A DNA stretch of 39,922 nt. Source: Streptococcus mitis (GTDB taxonomy: Bacteria; Bacillota; Bacilli; Lactobacillales; Streptococcaceae). Under the pieces are notes generated by a model. The model was not told the DNA's origin, ran no database searches, and worked only from the letters and a program-made list of their open reading frames with translations. Location of the stretch: NCBI RefSeq assembly GCF_946190375.1, contig NZ_CAMIAF010000022.1, positions 1-39,922 of the forward strand. Reading direction: 5' to 3'. The translations under genes were made by a program, and so were the position numbers. Each line of letters begins with the position of its first letter. Within the stretch, counting starts at the first letter, position 1. This document shows, piece by piece, positions 1 to 7,363 of the stretch.

Positions 1-101
1 TTACTAGATTCACTGACTCTATCTATTTATTCGGAAAAGAAAGGATAAATGAAATAGTAAATAAAAAAATAAGAACAGCGGATAAGCAATAAATGTTAAG
101 C

Positions 102-653
102 TTATCTATCCTTCTTACTTATCTGGTAATAAATGAGGTCCGCAAGATAGCCCTTTCTCTCCACCCCATTTGCAACAGTTTTTAGATAGGACATTCCAGC
201 CTTCTCCATGACACGACCTGAAGCTGGGTTGAGACTGGCATATCGAGCTCTGACATTTTGAAAACCTGCTAGAATAAAACAGAAGTCCAAGACAGCTTTC
301 ACGGCCTCCGTCATTATACCATTTCCCCAGTAAACCTTTCCTAGCACATAGCCAATTTCACAAGAAGAATCGTTCTCATCTATTGTAACGATGCTGATAT
401 CTCCTATAACTTTCTCCGGATTTTCTTTGAGACAAATGGCCCATTTGTAATAGTTGGGATTTGTATAGGAGGTAACCCAATTACGAATGGAGTTTCGAGT
501 CACCTCGACATCAGGATGAGGATCCCAGGTGACGTAGGTTAGATTCTCAGCAGATGAAGCCCAATTCTGAAACATGGCTTCTGCATCACTTTCCACAAAT
601 CTTCGCAAGATTAAACGATCTGTCTGTAACGTTTGCGTACCGATTGATTTCAT
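102..653 (-). CDS. GNAT acetyltransferase, RimJ/RimL-like
   Basis: The protein has about 183 residues and the N-terminal TDRLILRRF strand typical of RimJ/RimL-type acetyltransferases. An acetyl-CoA-binding segment resembling the Q-x-x-G-x-G/A signature appears as YWGNGIMTEAV, followed by late motifs NVRARYASLNPASGRVMEKAGM, in which the Asn and the EKAG turn are usual for the family. The family moves an acetyl group from acetyl-CoA to an amine; the substrate here is unknown and protein N-terminal acetylation is only one option. The reading frame is open further upstream to 698, but the ATG at 653 follows a GAGGTA ribosome site, so this start is preferred. It lies downstream of two nadE terminators and no convincing promoter of its own is visible. 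Confidence 0.85.
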   Translation of the reverse strand: MKSIGTQTLQTDRLILRRFVESDAEAMFQNWASSAENLTYVTWDPHPDVEVTRNSIRNWVTSYTNPNYYKWAICLKENPEKVIGDISIVTIDENDSSCEIGYVLGKVYWGNGIMTEAVKAVLDFCFILAGFQNVRARYASLNPASGRVMEKAGMSYLKTVANGVERKGYLADLIYYQISKKDR

Positions 654-741
654 GACACTACCTCGCTTTCTGATAGATGATTCTCTGCCCAACCTCAATT
701 TAAATTTACTTTGCTTTTGAATTTCAAGGTAATAAGCAAAA

Positions 742-758
742 AAGGTCCACCGGACCTT
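742..758 (-). terminator. Second terminator after nadE
   Basis: A perfect 7-bp stem (aaggtcc/ggacctt) with a 3-nt loop is followed on the minus strand by a run of T. It sits about 35 bp beyond the first nadE terminator. The sequence between them resembles the spacers of the array at 29971-30247. Confidence 0.75.
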
Positions 759-790
759 CTCACACTTTCTTATTTCAAGGTGAGAGGCTG

Positions 791-811
791 AAAACCTCCA
801 CTGGAGGTTTT
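791..811 (-). terminator. nadE terminator
   Basis: A 9-bp perfect stem (aaaacctcc/ggaggtttt) with a 3-nt loop overlaps the last base of the nadE stop codon. The T-rich arm continues into TTTTCAG on the minus strand, giving intrinsic termination of the pncB-nadE transcript. Confidence 0.75.
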
Positions 812-1635
812 CACTCCCAAAAGTTATCGAATACGGTGATGGGTAGGTGGCGTTTGTGTTGACCTTTGTGCCACCAGTTTTCGATTGTTGCTTGGGCTTC
901 TGGGCTGATTGTTTTGCCTTCTAGGTAGTCGTCAATCTCTTCATAGGTGACTCCGAGGGCTACTTCGTCAGCTAGGCCTGGTTTGTCTTCTTCTAGGTCT
1001 GCTGTTGGGATTTTTTCATAAAGGGCTGGGTCTGCACCAAGTTCCTTCAATAGTTGTTTTCCTTGGCGTTTATTGAGGCGGAACAGGGGTAAAATATCCG
1101 CACCACCGTCACCAAACTTGGTAAAGAAACCTGTGATATTTTCCGCAGCATGGTCTGTTCCAATGACCGCTCCGCTATGGGAACCAGCAAGGGCATACTG
1201 AGCAATCATACGACTACGAGCCTTGATATTCCCCTTGTTGAAGTCCGAAACAGGACTACCTGTCGCTTCAACTGCAGCTGTCATGGCATCAGCTGATTCC
1301 TTGATATTGACGACTAAACTGACATCTGGCTGGATGAATGCTAGGGCTTTTTGAGCATCTGCTTCATCAGCTTGCACTCCATATGGCAGGCGGACAGCGA
1401 TAAATTTGTAGCTATCATCTCCTGTCTCTGCGCGCAGTTCTTCCATAGCTAGTTGGGCCAATCGACCTGCCAAAGTCGAGTCTTGTCCTCCAGAAATTCC
1501 TAGTACAAAGGTTTTTAGGAAGGGATGTTTTTTCAGATATCTTTTTAAAAAATCAATAGAACGACGGATTTCTTCCTGGGCATCAATCACTGGTTTGACA
1601 CCCAGCTCTTGGATAATCGTTTCTTGCAAACTCAT
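811..1635 (-). CDS. nadE: NH3-dependent NAD+ synthetase
   Basis: This enzyme amidates nicotinic acid adenine dinucleotide to NAD+ using ATP and ammonia, the last step of NAD formation. The 274-residue length fits the short bacterial ammonia-dependent form without a glutaminase domain. The ATP pyrophosphatase loop SGGQDS is at residues 48-53, and the downstream [23 protein letters not shown] segment contains the adenylate-binding and Mg-binding residues typical of NadE. It overlaps pncB by 4 bp, so the two are translated in tandem and supply consecutive parts of nicotinate salvage. Two stacked terminators follow. Confidence 0.97.
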   Translation of the reverse strand: MSLQETIIQELGVKPVIDAQEEIRRSIDFLKRYLKKHPFLKTFVLGISGGQDSTLAGRLAQLAMEELRAETGDDSYKFIAVRLPYGVQADEADAQKALAFIQPDVSLVVNIKESADAMTAAVEATGSPVSDFNKGNIKARSRMIAQYALAGSHSGAVIGTDHAAENITGFFTKFGDGGADILPLFRLNKRQGKQLLKELGADPALYEKIPTADLEEDKPGLADEVALGVTYEEIDDYLEGKTISPEAQATIENWWHKGQHKRHLPITVFDNFWE

Positions 1636-3092
1636 TCTTCTTCTCCTTCACCAAGGGCTTCCTTGCGCATCTTGTCAATCAAGTCCATCTTATCCTGCCA
1701 TACATCACGCGCCAAATCCACTGGATAATGCTGCGGATTGAGCACGCGCTTGTATTCATCCCAAAGCTTGTCAAATTCCTTACGAGCATAATCCTGAATC
1801 TCAGTCAAGCTAGGCAGATTATAAATCAATTTTCCGTCTTTGAAGATATCCACCAAGAGAGGAACAGCATCAAAATTACGAACGGTCTTCTTGATGTAGG
1901 TATAAGTCGGATGGAACATCTTGATTTCTGTCATGCTGGCAACATCTACGCCGTCATAAGTGATGTAGTCACCCTCTGACTTGCCTTTTTCACGACTGGT
2001 AATGCGCCACACCTGCTTCTTACCTGGCGTAGACACTTTTTCCGCATTATTAGACAGCTTGATGGTATTACGCATCTGGCCATTTTCATCTTCAATCGCA
2101 ACAATCTTATAAACTGCCCCAAGAGCTGGCTGGTCATAGGCCGTAATCAGCTTGGTACCCACACCCCAGACATCAATCTTGGCCTTTTGCATCTTGAGGT
2201 TGAGGATAGTATTTTCGTCCAAATCATTAGAAGCATAAATCTTAGCCTCTGTAAATCCAGCATCGTCTAGTTGCTGACGAACTTTCTTGGAAATGTAGGC
2301 AATATCCCCAGAGTCAATCCGCACACCCATAAAGTTAATCTGGTCACCTAGCTCACGCGCCACCTGAATGGCAGCTGGAACTCCGATGCGAAGGGTGTCA
2401 TAGGTATCCACAAGAAAAACGCAATTTTTGTGGGTCGCAGCGTAAGCCTTGAAAGCCTCATAGTCGTTACCATAAACCTGTACCAAAGAATGGGCATGGG
2501 TCCCCAAGACAGGAATGTCAAAGAGTTTACCCGCACGTACGTTACTAGTTCCATTAGCACCACCAATCACCGCTGCGCGTGTTCCCCAGATAGCCGCATC
2601 CATTTCTTGCGCCCGACGTGTTCCAAACTCCATCAAAGGTTCATCTTCGATGACCGAACGAATACGAGCTGCCTTAGTCGCTACTAATGTCTGGTAGTTG
2701 ACGATGTTCAAAAGAGCCGTTTCGACCAATTGACATTGGGCTAGAGGGCCTTCCACCTGTACAATCGGTTCATTAGCAAAAACCAGGTCCCCTTCTTGGG
2801 CAGAACGAACCGTCAACTCCAACTTGAAATTGCGGAGATAGTCCAAGAATGCCCCATGATAGCCTAGCGACTCCAAATAGGCTATATCACTATCTGAAAA
2901 ACGCAAATCTTCAAGATAGTTCACAATTCTTTCCAAACCTGCAAAAACCGTATAGCCGTTCTTAAAAGGCTGCTGGCGGAAATACACCTCAAAGACCGCC
3001 TTTTTATTGTGAATCCCTTGGTCAAAGTAAACCTGCATCATGTTAATCTGGTACAAGTCCGTGTGCAATGTCAAACTATCATCTGGATACAT
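1632..3092 (-). CDS. pncB: Nicotinate phosphoribosyltransferase
   Basis: PncB joins nicotinate to PRPP to give nicotinate mononucleotide, the entry step of the Preiss-Handler salvage route. The 486-residue protein starts with the [15 protein letters not shown] opening typical of the family and contains the [17 protein letters not shown] and RIDSGDI segments that line the phosphoribosyl and nicotinate sites. It is the first gene of a two-gene operon with nadE. The upstream gap holds an extended -10 (TGATATAAT) at 3167-3175. The nicotinate mononucleotide adenylyltransferase between these two steps is not in the window. Confidence 0.97.
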   Translation of the reverse strand: MYPDDSLTLHTDLYQINMMQVYFDQGIHNKKAVFEVYFRQQPFKNGYTVFAGLERIVNYLEDLRFSDSDIAYLESLGYHGAFLDYLRNFKLELTVRSAQEGDLVFANEPIVQVEGPLAQCQLVETALLNIVNYQTLVATKAARIRSVIEDEPLMEFGTRRAQEMDAAIWGTRAAVIGGANGTSNVRAGKLFDIPVLGTHAHSLVQVYGNDYEAFKAYAATHKNCVFLVDTYDTLRIGVPAAIQVARELGDQINFMGVRIDSGDIAYISKKVRQQLDDAGFTEAKIYASNDLDENTILNLKMQKAKIDVWGVGTKLITAYDQPALGAVYKIVAIEDENGQMRNTIKLSNNAEKVSTPGKKQVWRITSREKGKSEGDYITYDGVDVASMTEIKMFHPTYTYIKKTVRNFDAVPLLVDIFKDGKLIYNLPSLTEIQDYARKEFDKLWDEYKRVLNPQHYPVDLARDVWQDKMDLIDKMRKEALGEGEEE

Positions 3093-3166
3093 ACTTTTCC
3101 TACTTCCTTAGCTAGAAACCCATGAAAATTTTCAAAAACTTTCATGTATTCCAATAAATTAGTACT

Positions 3167-3175
3167 ATTATATCA
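3167..3175 (-). promoter_or_regulatory. Extended -10 promoter of pncB-nadE
   Basis: The minus strand reads TGATATAAT, a TGn-extended consensus -10, about 75 bp before pncB. No good -35 is visible, which is common for extended -10 promoters. Confidence 0.6.
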
Positions 3176-3207
3176 CATTTTAGCTGGATTGAGAAAAGAG
3201 TAACAAG

Positions 3208-3696
3208 CTATTTACCACTCTCCAGTTCATCCATATCCTGTTCAAACTTTTTCTGAGCCCATTCACCAAAATTTCTTAAAGTTAGGTTTCCAATAAAAAC
3301 CCATGGAAGATAAAGAAGATAAGTAAGGATCCAAGCAGACAGATATTTAAAATTCAAAGGATTATGCTGATAAATCTCAACATTGAACTGGTAGTTCTGG
3401 AGCATCAAGATGGCTGTAATTGCAAGAGTCACTAGTAAGCATCCCAAAATCGTAAAATGAAATCGGCTATAATAGGTCACTCCGAGATTTCGAGCACGGT
3501 TAAAAAAGTAAAATGTCCCTATGATGATAACGATAAGCAGCATATTAGGATTAAAAAGGCTTGGTGCCAATACTGCAATCATATAAGATAAAAGCAAGAA
3601 AGCTATAGAGATATAGAAACTTTCAGCCCCCGCTTTATTGATCAGTTGTTCTTCTCTTTCGTCTAGTAATTGATAATAAAAAAATCTATTTTTCAT
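3208..3696 (-). CDS. Hypothetical membrane protein, second of a related pair
   Basis: The 162-residue protein begins MKNR and then has LLDEREEQLINKAG, like the DER segment near the start of its upstream neighbour. About four hydrophobic stretches follow (roughly residues 27-47, 51-66, 79-98 and 123-143), so it is an integral membrane protein. The charged C-terminus (FEQDMDELESGK) is probably cytoplasmic. Its ATG lies inside the last codons of the preceding gene, an 11-bp overlap, with the ribosome site inside the neighbour's coding sequence. I cannot assign a function. The gene pair with an upstream XRE regulator resembles small regulator-membrane protein modules of Firmicutes. Confidence 0.8.
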   Translation of the reverse strand: MKNRFFYYQLLDEREEQLINKAGAESFYISIAFLLLSYMIAVLAPSLFNPNMLLIVIIIGTFYFFNRARNLGVTYYSRFHFTILGCLLVTLAITAILMLQNYQFNVEIYQHNPLNFKYLSAWILTYLLYLPWVFIGNLTLRNFGEWAQKKFEQDMDELESGK

Positions 3697-4159
3697 CTTC
3701 TTCCTCCCAAACTTGCTGATTTCTGCGATTCAAGTATAGAATCACTCGGTCCATAGAATAACTCCCAACGAGATAGATGATAACTGCTAGAACCACTTTT
3801 AGGGAGTACTTCCAAGTCAATAGATTGACCAGTTCCTCGCGATTTCCTACGATATCAATCAATAAAATCACTATAGAAAATCCCAAAGCAGATAAAATTC
3901 TTTCTTTTCCAGTATTCTCAACAATATCTCGAATATCAATTCCTACATACATGCGGCGAATAATGGCATACAAACCGACTCCAATCAATAAAAGTAATTC
4001 TGGTAAATAGGATAGAAGCGTTAAATTAAAAATATAAACTTTGGCAAAAATTTCCAGTGCCAAAAATAGGTACATACCCAAGAGAATTTCTCCTGAAATA
4101 TTTCCATCCAATTTTTCCGTACGTTCATCTTTGATAACAAGTTTTTTTCTATTTTTCAT
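3686..4159 (-). CDS. Hypothetical membrane protein, first of a related pair
   Basis: The 157-residue protein starts MKNRKKLVIKDERTEKLDG, then has four likely membrane segments (about residues 25-45, 48-67, 89-106 and 120-140) and ends in a charged tail QQVWEEEDEK. The MKNR/DER N-terminus and overall layout resemble the following gene, suggesting an old duplication. The start overlaps the stop of the XRE regulator by 11 bp and uses a GGGAGGAAGA ribosome site within that gene, so translation is likely coupled. No recognised domain was found by eye, and the function is unknown. Confidence 0.8.
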   Translation of the reverse strand: MKNRKKLVIKDERTEKLDGNISGEILLGMYLFLALEIFAKVYIFNLTLLSYLPELLLLIGVGLYAIIRRMYVGIDIRDIVENTGKERILSALGFSIVILLIDIVGNREELVNLLTWKYSLKVVLAVIIYLVGSYSMDRVILYLNRRNQQVWEEEDEK

Positions 4160-4358
4160 CTTCTTCCTCCCAAAATAGTTGGTCTAACGTTTTGCCTAAG
4201 CATCTGCATATGGACTGACAGAGCGAGAGACTAGGATTATATTTCCCTGCTTCTATCAAGCCGATAGTCTGCCTCGTAACACCCACAGCTTCTGCCAAAT
4301 CACCTTGTGTCATATCAAGCTCCACACGAGCTAGTTTTAACTTTAAATTTTTAGCCAC
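4149..4358 (-). CDS. XRE-family transcriptional regulator
   Basis: A 69-residue helix-turn-helix protein of the short Cro/CI type: LKLARVELDMTQGDLAEAVGVTRQTIGLIEAGKYNPSLSLCQSICRCLGKTLDQLF is a full five-helix HTH domain with nothing beyond a short acidic tail. The frame is open far upstream, and an ATG lies at 4364, but AGGAGG touches that ATG. The GTG at 4358 sits 6 nt after AGGAGG and gives the usual start of such proteins, so it is preferred. It heads an operon with two membrane proteins, each overlapping the previous gene by 11 bp. It probably controls its own operon. The promoter has TTGCAT and TATAAT. Confidence 0.88.
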   Translation of the reverse strand: MAKNLKLKLARVELDMTQGDLAEAVGVTRQTIGLIEAGKYNPSLSLCQSICRCLGKTLDQLFWEEEDEK

Positions 4359-4406
4359 TAGCATCCTCCTTCTATTTTTTAAAAAGTTGCGCTTCTTTTC
4401 AAAAAT

Positions 4407-4434
4407 ATTATACCATATATCTAACTTAATGCAA
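4407..4434 (-). promoter_or_regulatory. Promoter of the XRE-membrane protein operon
   Basis: The minus strand shows TTGCAT (4429-4434), a 16-nt spacer ending in TGG, and TATAAT (4407-4412). Transcription would start about 40 bp before the GTG of the regulator. Confidence 0.7.
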
Positions 4435-4472
4435 TATATAAATGTCATTTTGTAAAATTTTATTAACAAAAA

Positions 4473-4498
4473 ACTCTCTACCATAAAAAATAGAGAGT
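4473..4498 (-). terminator. Terminator after the HAD remnant
   Basis: An 8-bp stem (actctcta/tagagagt) with a 10-nt loop is followed by TTTTTTG on the minus strand. It ends the transcript of the 4710 GNAT gene plus the HAD remnant before the regulator operon. Confidence 0.75.
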
Positions 4499-4505
4499 GT
4501 TAAGT

Positions 4506-4664
4506 TTAAATATAGGATTTCAAAATATCAACGACATCACTTCTTTTCTTAACCTTATAGACCTTAATTACCAATTTCTCAGTTGCCATTTTATTGTCCT
4601 CCATATCGTCTAGAAAGACACAATTTGTAGAATTTAACTGGTATTTATCGAGAATCCCTTTCAT
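4506..4664 (-). pseudogene. C-terminal remnant of a HAD-like hydrolase
   Basis: A 52-codon open stretch from ATG 4664 to TAA 4506 encodes a segment with NCVFLDDMEDNKMA, which resembles the late HAD motif (FxDDxxxN) of HAD-superfamily phosphatases, then a beta strand and the ending VDILKSYI. The nucleophile and core motifs of a full HAD enzyme are absent. The same frame stays open back to the stop of the GNAT gene at 4710, with no sign of the missing N-terminus. Most likely a decayed gene fragment; a small expressed peptide is possible but there is no clear ribosome site. Confidence 0.5.
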
Positions 4665-4709
4665 ACTTATGTCAAGAACCCCTCTTTGCCTTATACTTTC
4701 ATCTTCTCC

Positions 4710-5120
4710 TTACAAATCCTTTTGGTAATAATATCTTTGCCCAATGTAGGGATAGTCTTGTAAGGTAAAGACTTTCTTGTAGCCATGCCTTTTATAAAAA
4801 TCTGGAGCTTGAAACTGGTAAGTATTGACAAAAGCAAAACGACAGTTTCGATTCTTAGCTTCAGTTTCTGCTTGCTGCAATAGGTTTGAACCGACTCCTT
4901 GCCCTCTCAGTTCTTCTTTTACAAATAAATACTCGATTTCTAGCCAATTTCCAAAAGTCTCTGCTATCAAACCTGCCAGGAGATTTCCCTTTTCATCTTC
5001 GACATAAAGATTAAGTGGCTCACTTTCAGCCTCTTCTCTTTTTGAACGGTTATAAGCACGAATCAAATTCCCAATTTCTTGTGCTTTCTGAGACTCCTTA
5101 TTTTCCAATCTAAAGTACAT
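4710..5120 (-). CDS. GNAT acetyltransferase
   Basis: The 136-residue protein shows a complete small GNAT fold: IEYLFVKEELRGQGVGSNLLQQAE holds the acetyl-CoA-binding RGQGVG loop, and FAFVNTYQFQAPDFYKRHGYKKVF is the usual final strand-helix-strand with the FYKRHGY turn. The substrate is unknown; similar small proteins acetylate amines or antibiotics but nothing here points to resistance. It has a strong AAGGAGG ribosome site and a fully consensus promoter (TTGACA, 17 nt, TATAAT). It is followed by a HAD-like remnant in the same transcript. Confidence 0.9.
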   Translation of the reverse strand: MYFRLENKESQKAQEIGNLIRAYNRSKREEAESEPLNLYVEDEKGNLLAGLIAETFGNWLEIEYLFVKEELRGQGVGSNLLQQAETEAKNRNCRFAFVNTYQFQAPDFYKRHGYKKVFTLQDYPYIGQRYYYQKDL

Positions 5121-5151
5121 CCAAACCTCCTTGAAAACTGATACAGCTTGT

Positions 5152-5180
5152 ATTATAGTCTTATTTCAAAAGACTGTCAA
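5152..5180 (-). promoter_or_regulatory. Fully consensus sigma-A promoter
   Basis: The minus strand reads TTGACA (5175-5180), 17 nt, TATAAT (5152-5157), matching the vegetative consensus at all 12 positions. It drives the GNAT gene at 4710-5120. Confidence 0.88.
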
Positions 5181-5185
5181 ACTAG

Positions 5186-5214
5186 CAAAAACCCACCAAC
5201 CTGAGTTGATGAGT
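5186..5214 (-). terminator. Amino-acid permease terminator
   Basis: ACTCATCAAC and GTTGGTGGGT on the minus strand pair over 10 bp with G-U pairs around a TCAG loop, followed by TTTTTG. It lies directly after the permease stop. Confidence 0.7.
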
Positions 5215-5221
5215 CTTTAAT

Positions 5222-6583
5222 CTATTTTCTAAATTTCCACTGGCTATAAATACCGAAACCGATAATCCAGATAGCTGAGCCGATTGCTCCTACAAAGGTA
5301 GACTCTTGTAAAAAGAGGGTTACAAAGACAAAGGCAAAGAAGAGCATGGTTAAAGGATTTAGGAAACGATAATGGGGCATGAGATAGCCATCCGCCATAA
5401 AGTCTGGTGACTTGCGGTATTTAAGGTGAGCCACCATGATTAAGATATAAATAGCGATATAAACACCTGATGATGATGCCGTAATCAAGGCAAAGGCATC
5501 CGAAACTCCTGGCAAGACGTTGATAAAGGCTGCTAGGGCAATCAAAATCGCTGAGGCGATGATGGCATTTTGTGGCACATTGTGGCGAGAAAGGGTATCT
5601 GCCTTGATCGCTTTTAGGAAGCGATTTGGCGAATCATGAGCAATCTGATACAAATGGCGCCCTGTTGAATAAAGGGTTGAGTTAAGAGCAGATGCTGCTG
5701 AGGTCAAAACGACGAAGTTAATCAAGGCTGCTGCCCACTTGACACCGGCCAATTCAAATACTGTAACAAAAGGTGAATCAGCAGAAGCCAGTTCACGCCA
5801 TGGAATGATAGCCATGATGGCTAAGAGGGCACCCCCATAGAAAAAGGCGATACGCAAAGGAATTTCCTTAACGGCTTTTGGCAAGACCTGACGTGGATTT
5901 TTTGTTTCTGAAGTCGTTACCCCGATAAACTCAATCATGAGGTAGGCAAAGAAAACCATCTGGAAGGCCATGACAAAGTTGACACCTCCATTTGGGAAGA
6001 GGGAGAAATTATCAGCAATATTGGCCAAACTTGCTACTCCATGAGGTGTCTTAAAGCCTGTCAAGACCATAAAGACTCCTGTTGCAATCATAGCTAAAAT
6101 AGCCACAATCTTAACCATCGCAAACCAAAACTCAACTTCCCCAAAGAGCTTAACCGCAATCAGATTAACCAAGGCTAGAATGGTCAAAAATCCAATCTCA
6201 ATCATCCAACTTGGCCAAGTTGGGAACCAAAATTGCACATAATGTGCGATAGCAGTGATTTCCGCCATACCGATAAAGACAACAGATAGCCAGTAAGACC
6301 AAACCGAGAAATAGCCCCAGCCCTTACCCAAATGACGCGTGATAAAGTTGATAAAGGTATGTTGCTCAGGATCTTGGTAGAGCATTTCCCCAACCGCACG
6401 CATCATGAGGAACATGAAGGCCCCAGTAATCATATAAATCAGTACAATGGAAGGACCTGTTAGGCTGATAGAGCGACCTGCTCCCAGAAAGAGTCCTGTT
6501 CCGATTGTTCCTGCAATGGCCATAACCTGCACGTGACGATTGGTCAGACCACGCTCCATCTTGTTTTTTTTCTTTGAACTCAT
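5222..6583 (-). CDS. Amino-acid permease, CycA/AapA-like (APC family)
   Basis: The 453-residue protein is an APC-superfamily secondary transporter with about 12 membrane helices. The N-terminal GLTNRHVQVMAIAGTIGTGLFLGAGRSI stretch has the GxxGTGLF unwound-helix motif that binds the substrate amine and carboxylate. The later FAYLMIEFIGVTTSETKNPRQVLPKAV segment is typical of the amino acid transporter subfamily that includes the D-serine/D-alanine/glycine carrier CycA. The substrate is inferred from overall likeness only. It is monocistronic, with GGAG 5 nt before the ATG and its own terminator. A BOX element starts 24 bp upstream, so the promoter must lie in or next to the BOX. Confidence 0.92.
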   Translation of the reverse strand: MSSKKKNKMERGLTNRHVQVMAIAGTIGTGLFLGAGRSISLTGPSIVLIYMITGAFMFLMMRAVGEMLYQDPEQHTFINFITRHLGKGWGYFSVWSYWLSVVFIGMAEITAIAHYVQFWFPTWPSWMIEIGFLTILALVNLIAVKLFGEVEFWFAMVKIVAILAMIATGVFMVLTGFKTPHGVASLANIADNFSLFPNGGVNFVMAFQMVFFAYLMIEFIGVTTSETKNPRQVLPKAVKEIPLRIAFFYGGALLAIMAIIPWRELASADSPFVTVFELAGVKWAAALINFVVLTSAASALNSTLYSTGRHLYQIAHDSPNRFLKAIKADTLSRHNVPQNAIIASAILIALAAFINVLPGVSDAFALITASSSGVYIAIYILIMVAHLKYRKSPDFMADGYLMPHYRFLNPLTMLFFAFVFVTLFLQESTFVGAIGSAIWIIGFGIYSQWKFRK

Positions 6584-6607
6584 ATAGTCTCCAATTTCAA
6601 TTTAATT

Positions 6608-6760
6608 TATACTCAATGAAAATCAAGGAGCAAACTAGGAAGCTAGCCGCAGGCTGCTCAAAACACTGTTTTGAGGTTGTAGATAGAACTGACGAAGTCA
6701 GTAACACATACATATGGCAAGGCGACGCTGACGTGGTTTGAATTTGATTTTCGAAGAGTA
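6608..6760 (-). repeat. BOX element (boxA-boxB-boxC, minus orientation)
   Basis: The ~153-bp sequence runs from tatactcaatgaaaatca to tttcgaagagta and contains ggcaaggcgacgctgacg, the core recognised by the BOX-PCR primer BOXA1R. One boxB-type unit (the actgacgaagtcagt hairpin plus the caaaacactgttttgag hairpin) lies between boxA and boxC. It occupies nearly the whole gap between greA's terminator and the permease. BOX elements form stable stem-loops and are known in pneumococcus to change expression of neighbours. Confidence 0.9.
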
Positions 6761-6771
6761 GCAAAATGGAA

Positions 6772-6809
6772 AAAGGAGTGAGTGAAGCGCACAGCCTCCC
6801 CACTCCTTT
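6772..6809 (-). terminator. greA terminator
   Basis: A 9-bp perfect stem (aaaggagtg/cactccttt) with a 20-nt loop is followed by T-rich sequence on the minus strand, just after the greA stop. Confidence 0.65.
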
Positions 6810-6817
6810 CTTCTGTT

Positions 6818-7300
6818 TTAGGCTGTTTTTTCAACCTTCAAAATTTTTACATCATAGCTACCAACAGGCGTTTCAATGGTTGCTGTGTCACCTGTTTTCT
6901 TGCCAATCAAGGCTTGTCCAATTGGGCTTTCATTTGAAACCTTACCTGCAAAGGCATCCGCACCAGCTGAGCCTACGATAATATAAACTTCTTCTTCGTC
7001 CTCACCAATTTCTTGGATGGTGACTGTTTTACCAATCGCTACTTCGTCTTGGGCAACTGAGTCGCTATTGACGATTTCAGCGTAACGGATTTTTGTTTCC
7101 AAGCTAGAGATTTGTCCTTCGACAAAGGCTTGTTCATCCTTAGCTGCTTCGTATTCACTGTTTTCAGAAAGGTCACCGTATGAACGAGCAATTTTAATGC
7201 GTTCTACCACTTCTGGTCGGCGGACCAATTTCAATTCTTCTAATTCTTTTTCCAGTTTTACCTTTTCCTCAAGGGTCATAGGATATGTTTTTTCTGCCAT
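6818..7300 (-). CDS. greA: Transcription elongation factor GreA
   Basis: GreA enters the RNA polymerase secondary channel and stimulates cleavage of backtracked transcripts. The 160-residue protein has an N-terminal coiled coil (about 10-75) with the acidic tip motif [20 protein letters not shown], whose Asp and Glu coordinate the catalytic Mg, and a C-terminal FKBP-like domain (about 80-160) with [17 protein letters not shown]. The ATG at 7300 gives the usual MAEKTYPMT start; three extra codons upstream are unlikely to be translated. It follows mltG, with a hairpin between the two genes. Confidence 0.97.
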   Translation of the reverse strand: MAEKTYPMTLEEKVKLEKELEELKLVRRPEVVERIKIARSYGDLSENSEYEAAKDEQAFVEGQISSLETKIRYAEIVNSDSVAQDEVAIGKTVTIQEIGEDEEEVYIIVGSAGADAFAGKVSNESPIGQALIGKKTGDTATIETPVGSYDVKILKVEKTA

Positions 7301-7335
7301 TTTTCTCAACTTTCTTCTAATGATATTCTCTAAAG

Positions 7336-7363
7336 AAAATTATGTGAAGCATCACATAATTTT
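7336..7363 (-). terminator. Hairpin between mltG and greA
   Basis: A perfect 12-bp inverted repeat (arms aaaattatgtga and tcacataatttt, 4-nt loop) overlaps the mltG stop codon. The minus strand continues TTTTCTTTAG, so it can terminate mltG transcription. A weak promoter-like pair (TTCACA, 17 nt, TATCAT) for greA would start inside its 3' arm. Confidence 0.6.

Noticed and set aside
81-106. Hairpin gataagc/gcttatc as terminator of the first GNAT gene
   Set aside because: The stem is only 7 bp with a 12-nt loop, and the T run starts about 9 nt later, too far for a typical intrinsic terminator.
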